Positions 24,193-37,300 of a stretch of DNA of 64,000 nt are shown piece after piece. Below the pieces are notes generated by a model that made no database searches, was not told the DNA's origin, and was given only the letters and a program-made list of their open reading frames with translations. The position numbers and the translations under genes were made by a program. Source of the DNA: Toxotes chatareus (lineage: Eukaryota > Chordata > Actinopteri > Toxotidae). Every line of letters begins with the position of its first letter. Positions within the stretch are counted from its first letter, which is position 1. The stretch spans positions 7,982,501 to 8,046,500 of the forward strand of contig CM028888.1 of the NCBI GenBank assembly GCA_016801885.1. The letters run 5' to 3'.

Positions 24193-24217
24193 TGACCAGC
24201 GTTTGCCCTCCCTCCAG

Positions 24218-24328
24218 GTGACGATTCTTATCATCCTGGCCCTGGCCTTCCTCGCCTGCATTGTGTTCCTGGTGGTTTATAAAGCCTTCACCTATGACCA
24301 TGCCTGCCCAGATGGATTCATTTATAAG
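24218..24328 (+). CDS. nsg2: nsg2, transmembrane exon (partial gene)
   Basis: This 111-nt exon encodes 37 residues in phase 0 and has a 'ccctccctccag' acceptor and a 'gtaaga' donor. The translation holds one hydrophobic segment (VTILIILALAFLACIVFLVV) followed by YKAFTYDHACPDGFIYK. That is the signature of the NSG/calcyon family and is closest, from memory, to NSG2 (HMP19): NSG2 has 'KAFTYDH' where NSG1 has 'KVYKYDR'. NSG2 is a small single-pass protein of neuronal endosomes and dendritic vesicles. It takes part in trafficking of membrane cargo, and work on mammals links it to AMPA-receptor surface expression. The upstream exons carrying the cytosolic N-terminus were not found and probably lie before the window. 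The reading frame runs straight into the exon at 26645. Confidence 0.95.
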
Positions 24329-26644
24329 GTAAGACCCGTAATTGGCCTTCATTTCTTTTTATGGTATTACAACACACCTGTCCACAGCCCTGAAATAGAC
24401 AGGCAGTTAACAAGGCAGCTGGATTGTGCAGCAGGTCATAGGAGAGCCTCTCAGATAAACAGGCCTGTAGCTAATGTTTATGTTCGTTAATGATTCATTT
24501 GTGAATCATCATATATTTTTGGTTTGGTTTATCTATTCGCTGTGGTGAATTATAGGCGCTGCTTCCATTGTTTTGTTTGATATTGAAGGAGGTAGAAATG
24601 GATAATTCATGTAAGGTATCATAGTGGAACATGTCCACCACAGTTTCGAACAGTCCAAGGTGAGAAATTTCAAATTTTAGCGATGCAAAACAGAAAAAAG
24701 CTGCAAATCCTGGCATTTAAGAAGCTCAAACCAGTTAAGTTTGTCCTTTTTGACTGAAAAGGGTTTTAAGGGTTAGTTAACAGTTGTTGGCGTCGGTCAA
24801 GTAACTGATCAATCGATTATTCAATTCACCGCTGGAGTTAGTCTGCCATATTGGAAAATATTCACCTTGCTGAAGTGCTCTTATGTAAGACCTTCACTAT
24901 CTCCTCCTCTACTTTTCCTTCTGTCTAAACCAAGAATCAAAGGTAAGTTCACCATCCAGTCTCCTACAGGAGAAGAAAAATATAAAATACCCCCGTCCTA
25001 CTTACACTAATTTCTGAGGTCATGACACAGCTAACGAGGCTTATCAGATGTACAGTCATCAATCAGTGATATCAGTGATTTTGTCTTGACCAGTGTAATC
25101 AAGTGTAATTTAATGCCTTTGTTCCTTGACACAGAAGCCAAAGAAAGAGACTCCATTGAGGGCAGATCCCTTATATCATTAGCCATGTTGACTATTAGAT
25201 GAAAATTAGACAAATTACTCTTACTGCCTATTTTACAGTAATTACCACATTGTGGTCGACACCAGGTTCACATGACGAAGGTCGTAAAAGAAAATGTCCC
25301 GTATAGCCGTTCTCCATCCAGCTATCTGCTGTTCAGAAATGTACTGTATTACAGTTGAATCTTTAAAGTTTTACAGTGTACGGATGCAGACAGCCTCTGC
25401 TCTCCTCCCTTCCCTGGTACTTATAGATTTTCACTGCACTGCACTTATAAGTTTCACAGTACTTTGTGAGAGGTCACCTTGAAAGTCTTTCTCTGGTCAA
25501 ATCTGGTCTTTTAGGTGGAATAAATCTACTTTCAGACTCACAACCTCTGCAGGGGCTCAGACTGCAGTGTGCAGAGGTATTATTAGCAGTGTCACATGCA
25601 CGTCCACCAGGTGCTAAAGTGTCGATAGAAAAACACGTGCACGTGCCTGTGTGCTTGCTCACACAGTATGCTTGCTCACATGGTTCATCCCTACAGAACA
25701 CACGTACACAAGGTTGTAAATGCACACACTCAAGAATATACATTCACTCAAAAAATGCTAATATACACATTCACTCCAGTTTAGCATTATGGGCTGAGAG
25801 TCTCCGTTCTTCTGTATATGCTGTTACATAGAGCTGTGCTGTCAGCTTCAGTAATATAAATTACATCTTCCTCTTTATTACTGCCAGTAGCAAAAACTGT
25901 AATTGTCATAAGTTTGAGGCTGTTTTTTATGATGAGGAAAATATGACTTTCACAGTAGACACTGTGTTTTTCTTTTCTTCTTCTCAAAGCTATTTAAAGT
26001 CTATCAAAGTCTTTTTAAAAACATGGTTAATGCTCAAAGACTGAATTGGCTATCCACTTACAAAATATCTAACTCAGCCAGTTACTTGGAGAAAGATTGG
26101 AAGATGGGGAGGAAAAAAAGCTTTTTTATCAGTTTCGTTCCTCTGCTGTTTGGTAAACTTTTTATCTGAAAAAATACCTGAAATTATGTAGAGGTACAGT
26201 ATGTATCTTTATGATTGGTGTTATTTTTCCCCTCTTTTCAGCAAAATGGTCAGCCTGTACAATTAATCATTTGTATGTCAAAACTTGAGAGATGAATGAG
26301 TGCAGTTTTCGAATTGCAAGCGCCCTCATTTTAATTACACTAACTACATGATTAACGGTTCATAACAAGCTGTACCAAGTAATAGCTTAAGTGGTCAGTG
26401 GCAGATTAGCCAAAAAAAAAAAAAGGAATAAACCTCATGTGTTGGCCAGTTCGTGCTTTCTGCATGCTGGGTAAGGTTAGAGGACCTTCGTTGTCATTGT
26501 AACAGTCGTTCAGTGCTATAAAATTGTTCAATGGCACTCTCCTTTCTTGATAATTGATAACGACAAAATGCTACATATATCACCTTTAACAATGAATTCA
26601 CTGATAAATGTTCTGAACCTCGCTGTTCTCTTTCTCCGTCACAG
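24329..26644 (+). other. nsg2: nsg2 intron (2316 bp, GT-AG, phase 0)
   Basis: Begins 'gtaaga' and ends 'ctttctccgtcacag'. It holds no other gene. A repeat-like string 'aaggttagaggacctt' near 26473 resembles one at 54807. A 121-codon frame (25466-25831) is not supported by splice sites. Confidence 0.9.
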
Positions 26645-26842
26645 CACAAGCGGTGTATCCCAGCCTCTCTGGAGGCCTACTACGCTGCCCAGGATGCCAA
26701 CTCGAGGGGCCGTTTCTACACAGTGATCAGCCACTACAGCATGGCCAAGCAGACCACCTCGCACTCCGTCTCGCCCTGGCTTCCCGGAGGGGTTGGGGGG
26801 CAGCAGCACGACGCTAAACCCCCGAGCGGCGAGGGCCACTGA
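26645..26842 (+). CDS. nsg2: nsg2, terminal coding exon
   Basis: The exon opens in phase 0 after 'cgtcacag' and encodes 65 residues plus a TGA at 26840-26842. It starts HKRCIPASLEAYYAAQDANS, then RGRFYTVISHYSMAKQ. These follow the mammalian NSG2 luminal/C-terminal region (HKRCIPASL, YYSSQD, FYTVISHYSVAKQ) almost residue for residue. The last 25 or so residues (from about PWLPGG on) diverge and are Gly/Gln-rich, but end in the family-like '..KPP....GH', as in NSG2. GC content is much higher than in the flanking DNA. Joined to the 24218 exon it gives 102 residues of a protein of about 170, so roughly 40% at the N-terminus is missing from the window. The alternative, nsg1, is disfavoured by 'HKRCIPAS' and 'FTYDH'. 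Confidence 0.95.
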   Translation, partial: HKRCIPASLEAYYAAQDANSRGRFYTVISHYSMAKQTTSHSVSPWLPGGVGGQQHDAKPPSGEGH

Positions 26843-27238
26843 GTTTGCTGAATGGTTCGAGGGTGTTGCGAAACACACACAGACACATGCAGACATGAAG
26901 AAACACATACAGACACGGGCAGGTGTAGACGCAGACACACACGTAGGAGGATATGTAGAAATTTAGGCAAAAGAGACGCACATTAACACAGCAGCTGCAT
27001 ATATAATGCCAATATAGAGTGAAAAAATGCATGCAGACATAAAAACACACAAGCACATGCTAGGCCATATTCTGATTTACCTTGTCTGCCCATTTATAAG
27101 CTCTTTCTCTTATCGAGGAGCATTTCCCATTGATCTTTTGCTCTCTTGGGAATATCATCATCTGCTGATACAAACTCACTTATACAAACACACACACACA
27201 CACAGTCTGCTCTCTTGTTACTATGTTTACCCCCTCCC

Positions 27239-27284
27239 TCTCATTTATTATTTATTGACCGTCATGATATATTTATTTTTTACT
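27239..27284 (+). promoter_or_regulatory. AU-rich element candidate in the nsg2 3' UTR
   Basis: Three to four ATTTA/TTATTTATT-type pentamers are clustered ('atttattatttattg', 'atatttattttt'). Such elements can bind HuD/ELAV-type proteins in neuronal mRNAs. Binding here is inference. Confidence 0.35.
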
Positions 27285-28182
27285 GTAACGTATGGATGTT
27301 TTGTATGTGATTACCAGGCAACTATTTGTACAAAGGCACGAGTCAATGCTGAATTTCACGCTTCCTCTCTGTGAGATTCTTTTTTTTTTTTTTTTGGTTT
27401 GCTTTTCCAAGTGTGTATACTGCAGTTACTGTGTATTCATTCACAGCCCGATTTCTTTCTTGCCTTCCTCATCCAAACTGCGTAACCTCAGGCACATCTG
27501 TCAAACACCACACACACACACACACAGATCATGTCATATTCCAACCCAAAATACACCTGTATGGTCTTGTATACAAAACTTCAGCTCTGAGGAAGGTTTA
27601 ATACCAATGTCCACATCCGCAACATGTCCTGAGTTGATTGAATGAATTTTTCCATCATGGCTGTGTTATAGCTCACTTTCAGTGACATTTTCAATGTGCT
27701 GTGCTATACATTTTAAATCATGAAAACCCTCCCTGTGACCCAAGCTGTACATAGAACTGTGCATTCTAACTAGTTTTTTGTGTATATGCATTGTAGTAGC
27801 TTTTATTAGGAGTTTTTTTTTCTCTTTTTTTCTTTTCTGTTTTTTTCAGACCTACAATTCCTCCATGCAAGTCACTTACATATTGCTTCAGCTGCCTGTC
27901 TTGTAGCTCCATCAAACACAATGTTGCAGAAGGGAAAGGAAATACTGTGCATATCACTGTCTCTTGCCAAAACTCTTATTTTCTGCTGTGTTTTGTTATG
28001 TTTATAGATGGGCTTCAACTGCAGCCGAGTTTTGTTCCTGTACTGTTATTCTTTCATTTTGTAATGTTGGACCTGTTGTCAAGAGCGCTTTTATGAGATA
28101 TTGTGATGTTGTTAGTTAATATGTAGCGATACCTGGTGTAATTTATCAGTGTGCATCCTTGTCCCTCCTTCTCTTGGTTCAA

Positions 28183-28188
28183 AATAAA
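28183..28188 (+). terminator. nsg2: Poly(A) signal of nsg2
   Basis: Canonical AATAAA, 1341 nt after the stop codon, with a GT-rich downstream element at 28200-28222. It is the best-placed canonical signal before the sequence turns AT-rich again. Confidence 0.85.
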
Positions 28189-28205
28189 ACAAGCTGTGAC
28201 CTGTG

Positions 28206-28686
28206 CTGAGTGTGTCTGTCAGTCTCTTTAGCGCACACACAGCAGCTAATGCAGGCCCGAGGTGGTACAAATTGAACGACAGTGACGACTTCTCATACAG
28301 CACGTTATATTATCCAGATGCTCATACTCCTACTCAAACTCATATTATATTGGATATGTAGTCTGTGTGTGGAACTTTCCAGAGAAGTGGAGGGTAGATT
28401 CGTGGGCTGTAATGGCGAGAACCTATGATTGACAGCAAAAAAAGTACTAGAAAAATACCTGTGCCTGTAATGGCTACTGAATATATTATTCATCTACAGA
28501 GTCTTCTGTGAATGGCAGATAAGGCCTTTGTTTTTCTTATGTGCAGCAGTAACAACAGTGTCCTCAGTGAGTGACATGAATAGCTGATTTTCTTAATTAG
28601 AGGCTTGTATTCTAATGAATCTGTCAGCTGTCTGTGTTTTTCCCTGCTGAGGACTAAAACAGGCGCTGAATGCATAAGCTTTCACA

Positions 28687-28718
<32 letters not shown>

Positions 28719-31700
28719 CGAACAGGAAGAAGAAAAAGATAAAAATAAACAGTGCATCGCTTCAAACAAATATAAACACATGTACAATTGTTTCAAAGTT
28801 TAACATTTCCAGAAAGTTAAAACATCAAATAGAAATAAGAAAATTTATCAGTGCCCATGAATGATGCAGACACCACACAAGTCAATCAGTAAGAGGAGAC
28901 AGACTCCATCCCTCCATCTTATGCAGAATCAGACAGATAGTATAGCAGTAATACTGAAGTCTGAAGTTTTTGGCCTTATGTTGTGTTGTGACCAAGCATT
29001 TCACTGAGTCCCATCAGTCATATCACCTGTAGTGTCTGTGATGGAAGATTTAAAGAAGAAGCAAAAAAAGGGCAATTTACGTCTCCAAGGCACAGTAGCA
29101 GCAATAATATAAGCTCTTTCTTTTACTGTCTTACTATTATGGTAATCTCCTTTTTGCTGTAGTAGATAATACTTTACTATTCTGGGTTTCAGACCTAAGC
29201 CAACCACTGCACACAGTCAGTAATAGGTTTGTTGTCGTCTGGCATAAAACCATAGACTGTGTATGAAAAGCATAAAACCAAAGTATCTTCAAATGACAGA
29301 TGATGATCCACGCATAAAACTAAATGTCTTCACATTCAGACAGAGATAGGTTTTACTCTACGATGCTGTGCCACTTCCTTCTTTATGTTTATCCATAATT
29401 AGCTGACAATAGACCCATAAACGATTTATCTTTCTTTCCTCATAGAATTACCTGCTTTCCTAACTTGACATTAACAGTAGGATCATGTGTTGCGTGCTGC
29501 TAGGGGAATATAGAAATCCTCTTTATATTTATTTATTTATTTACAGTCAAATTACAGTATATGATAATACTGTACACTGTACGGTACATACTTTTCTGGG
29601 AAATCAATAGAGAAATCGTTAAAGGATAAAATAACCAGACAAGAATGAATCCTGGTTTTGGCTAATTCAGCAAAGTAAAAATTTTGCAATAATGCAAAAA
29701 AAAAAAATCCAATTTTTCCACATAACTAATGCGATTGTCCATAATGGAATGCTATATCTTTTGATGTTTATGAGATACAACAGGTATATTACAGTAGACA
29801 AATATTTATTGTTTATATGATCTTGTCACTCAACCTTGCGGCTCTTTCAAAGGTATGCAAGGTAAAAAAAAAAGATATTCCACAGAGTCTTTCAGGGGAA
29901 ATGAAAATGGTATAATACAAAGGAAAGTGTTATAATAGGATTAGCCAGTCAGTGCCTGTGTTTGCCTTCAGAACACAAACCAGCAAAACAACCTGACCTC
30001 TCACAATCAGCATGTGTTGTGTTGGTGTTGCACCCTTCTGGAAGAACAATAAAATCACCAACTTTAAGAACAGCTTCCTTCTGACTGCAACAAGCACATA
30101 GTACACATACTATTCACTCTGAACAAATGGTATGCACAACAGTCCAAGTCTACACTAGCTTCAGCATGGTAACATACTCACAATTACAACTGTAACAAAA
30201 CTTTGGACATTAAAATATATGAACTGACAGTTGCTGAACTGTTGCCAAAAAAAAAACCTTAGTACTGTTAAGTAGCAACTGATACTTAAATGTTGATAAA
30301 TGATCACTAAAGGTGATTTTCCTGATGTTTGCCATTTTCTTTACTCCCATGTGGATTACTGAACAGACCTGAGTCAGAGTCTGTACAAACTGGACAGATG
30401 GTTGCTTATGCAGTGCTTACACAATGCTAACACAACGCTGACATGTTGTGAACTGGGGGGTCAGGTGAAGAGAAGCAGCTGGTGACTTCATATGGGCAAG
30501 AGAAGGTACATGGTAGTCTATTTCCTTCAAAGCGACCATGGTACACCTCTGGAATCCACAATGACTAAGCTGAGAAGAAAAGGTAAAAGTATCCGCACAA
30601 ACGCTCGTCCCCTTTTGACACCATCACATGGTGATGTAGCATCCATGCATGATTTTAGCAGAACTGCTTAATGTAAGAATCCATTTCATCTCCTCACACA
30701 GTGGAAGCGTACAATCCTCACCAAGCTTATTAGACCATTCATTTAAAAGACCTTTTGGCCCTGATTACTTACAAGTGGACAATTGGCAATCAGATATGGG
30801 ATGAACTGTGGCTTAATCCTCTCTATGGCTCTCTAATTATAACAGTAAATAGCTTCCAGCGGTATAATTCCTACTAAATTCCTTCCAGTGCAGGATATTA
30901 GAAACTGATGTGAAGAAGGGCTAATTGTTGCAGACAGGTCATTGGTGTTTTCTCAAAGTAGAGAGGACGTTGGAGGAAGGAAGGGAAAAGGTGGAGGAAG
31001 ATGGGAAGAGAAAAAAAAAAAAGGCTCTGTGTTGATTGGCACAAAGGGAAATTAAACCTGACATCTGGAAATGAGCAGCCATATATGTCCATCCTGTTGT
31101 CTCCCAACACAGGAAAAAGAGCTTAGGCTTGAAACTTCTCACACGATTTGTGGGTGCTGTGTTTGTATCCGCTCCAGAGTGATAATAACTTTTTTTTTTA
31201 ATATATTTTGTATTCAGGGTATCTCTCTCCTGATGTATGCTTTTCCCTTTGCTCACAGTTTTGTCCTCTGTGTTTCATATTCAAGCTCTCTGTCTGTGCC
31301 TGTATATCTTTCTTCCTTCCACACTCATTATTTCAACACACCCTTCAGTGCTGTCATCTCCCATCTCCCTCGACTATCAGCTACTTTCTGCTTCCTTGCA
31401 GGATCCGTCTGTGATCCAAACAGAAACAAAACAGTCGGCATGAAAAATCAATACCTGGGAAGGGAAGCATTGTTTTTATTTGTTGAAGTGGTGGGGAAAA
31501 GTCTTAATACCAAGGCTAACAAATGTATCAGCTACTGTCATTATACATTTTAATGAACAAGTAGCTTGTTAGAGATTTACTCACATCTGAAACAGCTGAA
31601 ACAACTGGGGTAAAATATTTATGAGTGACTGTGAAGCTTTTCAAAAACTTTGCTGTTAAAATGGATTTAATCCAAGATACTCTTATTTTTGTGTTTGTGT

Positions 31701-34319
31701 TTTTTGTTTATATGCAAGACAACTGAAGGAAACGCCACTGTTTACATTCCCAGCTTCCTGTTTGTTTTTTGAACAGGTATCCACATTGCTGATTTGTCCA
31801 GCAATTGAAAGAGGTCTGGAGCCAGTGAGGGTTATTTCCCCTGATCAGAGAAGCAAGTCAATCATAGCACTGTGGGCAGGACTAATACAGACATAGCTTT
31901 TAAATCAGTACATTTTTTCCACTTATTTTGAAAAATGTCAACTGTTCTTAGCAGCTCTCGCTACTAAAATTTAATCAATCAAACCTTAGAAGTCTCAGTG
32001 GCCATGGTGTCATTGTTTTTAAAGAACTGAGTACTTTGAGTAGTATGAGCAGTCTCCTTTGTCCCTCTTCTACATCCAGACTCTTCAGATATCCTGATTA
32101 ATTACTCCTGGTCGTTTGTCATTTCCAGTTGAAACACAAACGCGACACAGTCTTTAGTCTTTTTCATTGTTGCTGCCAGACTGTGGAACAGTCTGATCTT
32201 GTGTAGCTAGTATAGCTTGTTTTTGTTGGTTACACTTTATTTATATACCCATTTATTCAAATTATTTAACTGTATCTTGAATTTTTCTGCAGAACACTTG
32301 TTAAATCTGCTCTATAAAAACTGACTAAAACATTTAAAACTGAAATGAAATTACTCAATTATTAAGGCGAAAAGAACAATGAAGCCGTGCATCTTTCCTC
32401 TGATTCCACCATCCAGTCTCTTTTCCTACACACCCACTCACAGACACACACACATCAAAGTTCTTATGCACTCGAACATACACACATATGGCCCTCTGTG
32501 TCGTTTGCGCTCCGCACCTCCATTTCTCCCTTCAGCTATCTCCCCTGCTGTCAGAGAAAGGCTGCTTCTCAGCAGTTGGCCCTCAGAGGTGTGGAGGAGG
32601 AAAACAGAAGGAGAGAAATAGTAGAGGAGGGGGGACACACCCAGGGGGAATTACAAGAAGAGGAGAGGAGTCAGGTAAATGCGGCGAAGCAGCGATAGCG
32701 ATATGAACCAGACAGACCTTCACATCAGCAGATGCTGACAGTTTTACCTTCAGTTTTATAGTTTGATTTGTCACTTTTTTATGCTCGGTTTTTTCCTGTC
32801 AATGTATGTTCATGATAAAAGAAATTGATATGAGCAGAAAGGGCAAATGCACAATATTTCATTCCTGGGGTCTTTTCATGCCAGCTCCACTCTGAGGAGA
32901 TGTTGGATGTGTTTTTACATAAAAGTAGTGCTGTTAGTAAGCTACAAAGTGAAGAAGAAAAGAGAAAAAAAACAGGACCTTTCTGTCTTCTCTCTGTGAA
33001 TTTTGAGTTTACTAATGGTGAAAAACACTTCGTTTGAACTGCAATGCTGTTCTGATTAATATAAACTCTGCTCTAACATAAATAAAGTGTCTGAATCAAA
33101 GTAAGAGCAATTTTTTTCCGACTGGTCGGATATGTTTCTTGAAAATAAAAACAATCTAACACAAAAACAATGACAACACTCTACACTATAAAAACACACA
33201 CACACACACACAAAAAAAAAATAATCAAACAGTAATTTGCAAAGTAAGCTCAAAAACATTATCCAAAAATGTATGATCTTCCAATTGAATCGAATGCTGC
33301 CTTTAGATGGGACACAAACACCACTGAATACACAGACTGCATGTGCTATGGATTACACACACTGGGGAGTCAATTCAAAGCATAAACAGTGAATCAGGAT
33401 CTGATTTCTTTCTCAGATAAAGCTTCATTAGAGTTTGCCAAACCATTCTACGGCAAAACCTCACACCCGAACAACAAAAACAGATCATCTGTCTCCTCCA
33501 AACTGACCCATTATCACACATTTATATGAGCATTTTCTGATTTTCCACCTCTATGTGATAACTATGATCTCTGTGATGTCAGAGTGTGACGCTCTGGGAT
33601 AGATCATGGTCATGGTTAAAAGATAGATGAGTCTTGGTAGGAGACAGGACGTGAGCTGCAATCTTTGATGTCAAAGTCTGACACACTTTGCACGGCACTT
33701 TGCAACTCTTCACCCTAACAAACTCTGCAGTGCTGTAACATCAGATTACTTCCGCCTTTGCCTCTGAGAGAAGACAGTAATTAATGTCATGACCACAAGA
33801 GGGTTGTTTTAAGCATTTGAACAAATGAATACTGCATTTAAATAGCACTTTACTATTTGTCATGACCCCTCCATGACCCTCAGAGGCAACATGGGTTCAG
33901 TGTTTGAAGTGGCTGTGCGGAGGAATTTTGCCATGCCCCTCTCTGGTGTGACCAGGCCTATTTTTTCTTTTGGTAGCTGAAGATGAGATTTGGGAGTTTT
34001 CACTTTAATATATAGTGGAGGTCAATTCTAATTAAGATTAAAAGAATGAATTACTCCCTCAAGGGGATGGGAATGGTAAACTGAGACATACACTTTATAT
34101 ATTTATGATCTCTCATGCCGCCACACCCTTCACCTCACATTCTGCTGATGTCCTGGCCTGCATTCAGGACTACTGATGGTGTTAGTGAGAAGTACGTCAC
34201 AATATACTCAATAAGTTATACAATACCAAAGAGGAGCATAAAATAGAGCAGACAACCCGCATTTTGCATTAAAAAAAAGCAGGGTTCCTCTACACTAACA
34301 TTACAAGTGGCACTAGTTG

Positions 34320-34320
<1 letters not shown>
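28206..34320. other. Gene-less stretch downstream of nsg2
   Basis: Contains a (GA)n at 28686-28718, ATTT tetramers near 29525-29543, scattered A/T runs and a CA tract at 33193-33212. The 160-codon frame at 31071-31553 is Ser/Phe/Cys-rich without motifs. Frames at 32379-32706 overlap in several registers and look like chance. Confidence 0.45.
28686..28718. repeat. (GA)n microsatellite
   Basis: About 15 GA units. Confidence 0.95.

Positions 34321-34373
<53 letters not shown>
34321..34373. repeat. Compound (TG)n(AG)n microsatellite
   Basis: Eleven TG units (34321-34342) run straight into about 15 AG units with no interruption. Confidence 0.95.
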
Positions 34374-34375
<2 letters not shown>

Positions 34376-37300
34376 TTGAATTCAAATAATCTACAGAACA
34401 GGAACAAAATACAGTAGCTATGGTTATGGTATATCTATAATTAATGTAAATGGACTTTGCCATGCCAACTGTGTAATTTGCTAAATTAAATCAACATATA
34501 AATGTTCAGATGTTAATGGATCTAAGTGAGTGTGTATGTGTGTGTGTCCCTGTCTGTGTGAGTACTTTGTTCTGGCCTAGTTTCTCCCACCCATTTAGCA
34601 GGATATGAGTTAAGTCCACAAACCCTGACTGCTGCTGGGGTGTGCTCGCTGAGTTGGTACATATAATATTCAAAATACTGAGCACAGTTAAATTATTTAC
34701 AAAAAAACGTCTGGGTTAAGGGGTGTAAGTCTTCTCTCTCTCTCTCAGAGAGTGGCTACAGATGTAATGTCATAATCTGGCTCGCAGCAGTATTGGTTAA
34801 TGCACAAAACAGAAAATAAAGCTCACCCTGGGTTTTTGTTATTTATATTATTTCAGTCAAGAAAACCCATTAGGTCAAAGACATGTAAATAAATTTGTCA
34901 CATCTACTTTCTTTGTCCTAACTAACTTACATCTGTAGTTATGCACAGACACACACTCACGAACTGAACGCAGACATATGCTCATATAAACTAAAGTTAA
35001 TATGTGCGGACATTCATGCTTGGTCACACATAAAAAGCCACACACACACACACACATACACACACACACACAGATATGAACTGATTCTGGCAGTCAAACA
35101 AACACATACACAGAGCCACACTCTGATCTTTGTGTAGTCTGGGCAGCTTATTTACAACACAGCACTCTCCGCTCGCCAGTCCCTGTGAAACTGGGGCAAT
35201 GGGATAATCCCCGGTCAGATGTCAGTCATATTTAGGAGCGGATGCCAAGACAGTGTGTGCTGCAGACTGCAAACTGTGCTCTGTTAGAGCAGGGATTACT
35301 AAGAGATGATGTTAAATACCAACCTGGATCCATTACATATGCACTTGCTACAAGTGTGTTAATTTTATGACTCATGTGATTCAGTTTGATTCAGAGCAGT
35401 GTGGACCTACTAACATGGGATGGATATGGTTTAATTTGTGGTCATGCCACCAAAGCTCTTTGCTCCAGAGACTGGTCCACAACAGTCTGATCCCACAAAT
35501 GATGAATTTTGGGAATCTAGCTCCTCTGAAGGCAGCCATCTCCGCCCAGTGAATCAAATTTGCAATTTAGGTTATTTAAGCCTGTGGCTAAAATAGACTG
35601 AGAGCTTAGACCTGAGCTGTTATGATATAAATAATTAAGGCTGTTACACTATTTGTGATAAAAATCACATATCACATGACGCAACGAATCCCAGCCTTGA
35701 AGGTCAGCACATTTCAATCAGTACCTGTCTGACACTGTGTTTACAGGTTTTTCTTAAATTCAGGGAGGTAGTATTTATTGCTCAACCACTGGAATGGAAC
35801 ATGTTACTATATAACATGTTTAGAGTTGAGTTTAATATACTGAGGGGGTCATTTTGAATACAGGTGAGGATGATGGATGTGTGTAAGTTTAAGGTTGGAT
35901 CTTAACATTAGAGAACTTTTACAAGAGGAATATAATAACCTACAGTTATTATTGTATTTGATCAAACCTGAACTCCACTTAAGAATGAAGGACACATAAA
36001 ACTAAAACATTAAAACAGAGATATTCAGTTTACAATGATATAAACTAGAGAAACAAAAAAATCTCACATTTGAGAAGCTGCAACCACCAAATGTTTGGCA
36101 TTTTTTTCCTAATAAATGACATTAAACAATCATTAAAATTGTTGTATAATTTTTCTGTCAATCAATGAATCAGCTTTCTGGACTAATCAATTAATCAGCT
36201 AATAACTACATGGTATTAACTAATGTGATTTCACCACTGGCTTCAATTTGCTGCTTGAATCATGCCTGTTATTACTTGATTTATGAGTGACTCTACAACC
36301 ACAATCAATCTCAAAAAAGCTGTTTTTAGGAGATTTTAATAATTACATTCTCAAGTGACTAAATCATGACTCTTGCTGCGGCTCTTGGCCTCGAGCTCAT
36401 TGAAAGTCATATAGAGCGGTGTTCATTCTGAGTTAATATTCACAACTTTCCTCACCTATCCGTTGACCTGTATTCTGCTCTTTCCCCTTCACTTCCCTCT
36501 CTAATTATTCTGTAATTGGGCCTTCATTCGCCAGCATATCTGTCTCATCACACCTTCACCTGGCAAAGAAACCTAATCAGAGAGAAAGAGAGACAGAAAC
36601 AGCAAAAGAGCCAGGTGTGTTAGCTCTTCCCTACTGGTTTGCCTCTGAACTTCAAAAGCAGCCATACGTGGTCTACCAGTCTGTTTAAAAAGTAGCTCTC
36701 TTCCTCCTATGAAATGCAGGATTCTGTATTAGAAACAGCGGCGGCCACATGTTCGGTTCATCGTTTCTCCTGCCATCACAGAAAACAGAAGTGAATTCAG
36801 TGGAAAGAAGATGGCAGAAAGAATTCAGAGAGTAAAAACGTGGGGCAAAAGAGAGCAGAAGATGAGCAGGGTGAGTCACGGAAACACAAAGCGTTGCCTC
36901 AGAGGAGGACGGATACAGAGTGAGAAGGCAATCTAGTTTTAGCCAAGCTGCGAAGAAAGAAAGAGAGGAAGGTCTGATGCAAGGATGAAAAAAAAAAACA
37001 GAAGGCAGAGTAGAATGAATGCATGTGGACATTGTTGTCAAGAGGTACTGGAATGCATACCTGTCGGTATCTGTATATATACGTGTGTTCATTGACTGTA
37101 TATGAGTGCAGGTATTCAAGTCTTTTTTTTTTACTTCGACCCATTCTTCTTCCTTGACAAAACCTTGTGCTTGTCAATGCAACTTGACTGCTGACATTTC
37201 ACTCAGACATTTGGGTGTGTTATTCTAGTAGCAGCTACAGTAGCCTCAAGCCCCTAGCCTCAAGCAGAGATGAGGAGCAGGCCAAAGAAGTCTAGTAAAC

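Larger units (their letters stand above)
26843..28205 (+). other. nsg2: nsg2 3' untranslated region
   Basis: It runs from the stop codon to the inferred cleavage site, 10-20 nt past the AATAAA at 28183. It includes CA-rich tracts (26874-26940, 27187-27204, 27508-27528), an AU-rich segment near 27240-27283 and a T run at 27380-27396. The end is inferred from the signal and the GT-rich sequence after it ('gctgagtgtgtctgtcagt'). Confidence 0.8.

Noticed and set aside
24900..24960. 8-nt microexon before 'gtaagttcacc' in the nsg2 intron
   Set aside because: The upstream AG is 'aaccaag', a weak acceptor, and an 8-nt insertion would shift the nsg2 frame.
28530..28575. 22-nt exon between 'ttatgtgcag' and 'gtgagt' downstream of nsg2
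   Set aside because: It lies beyond the poly(A) signal, has no neighbouring exon and is too short to assess.
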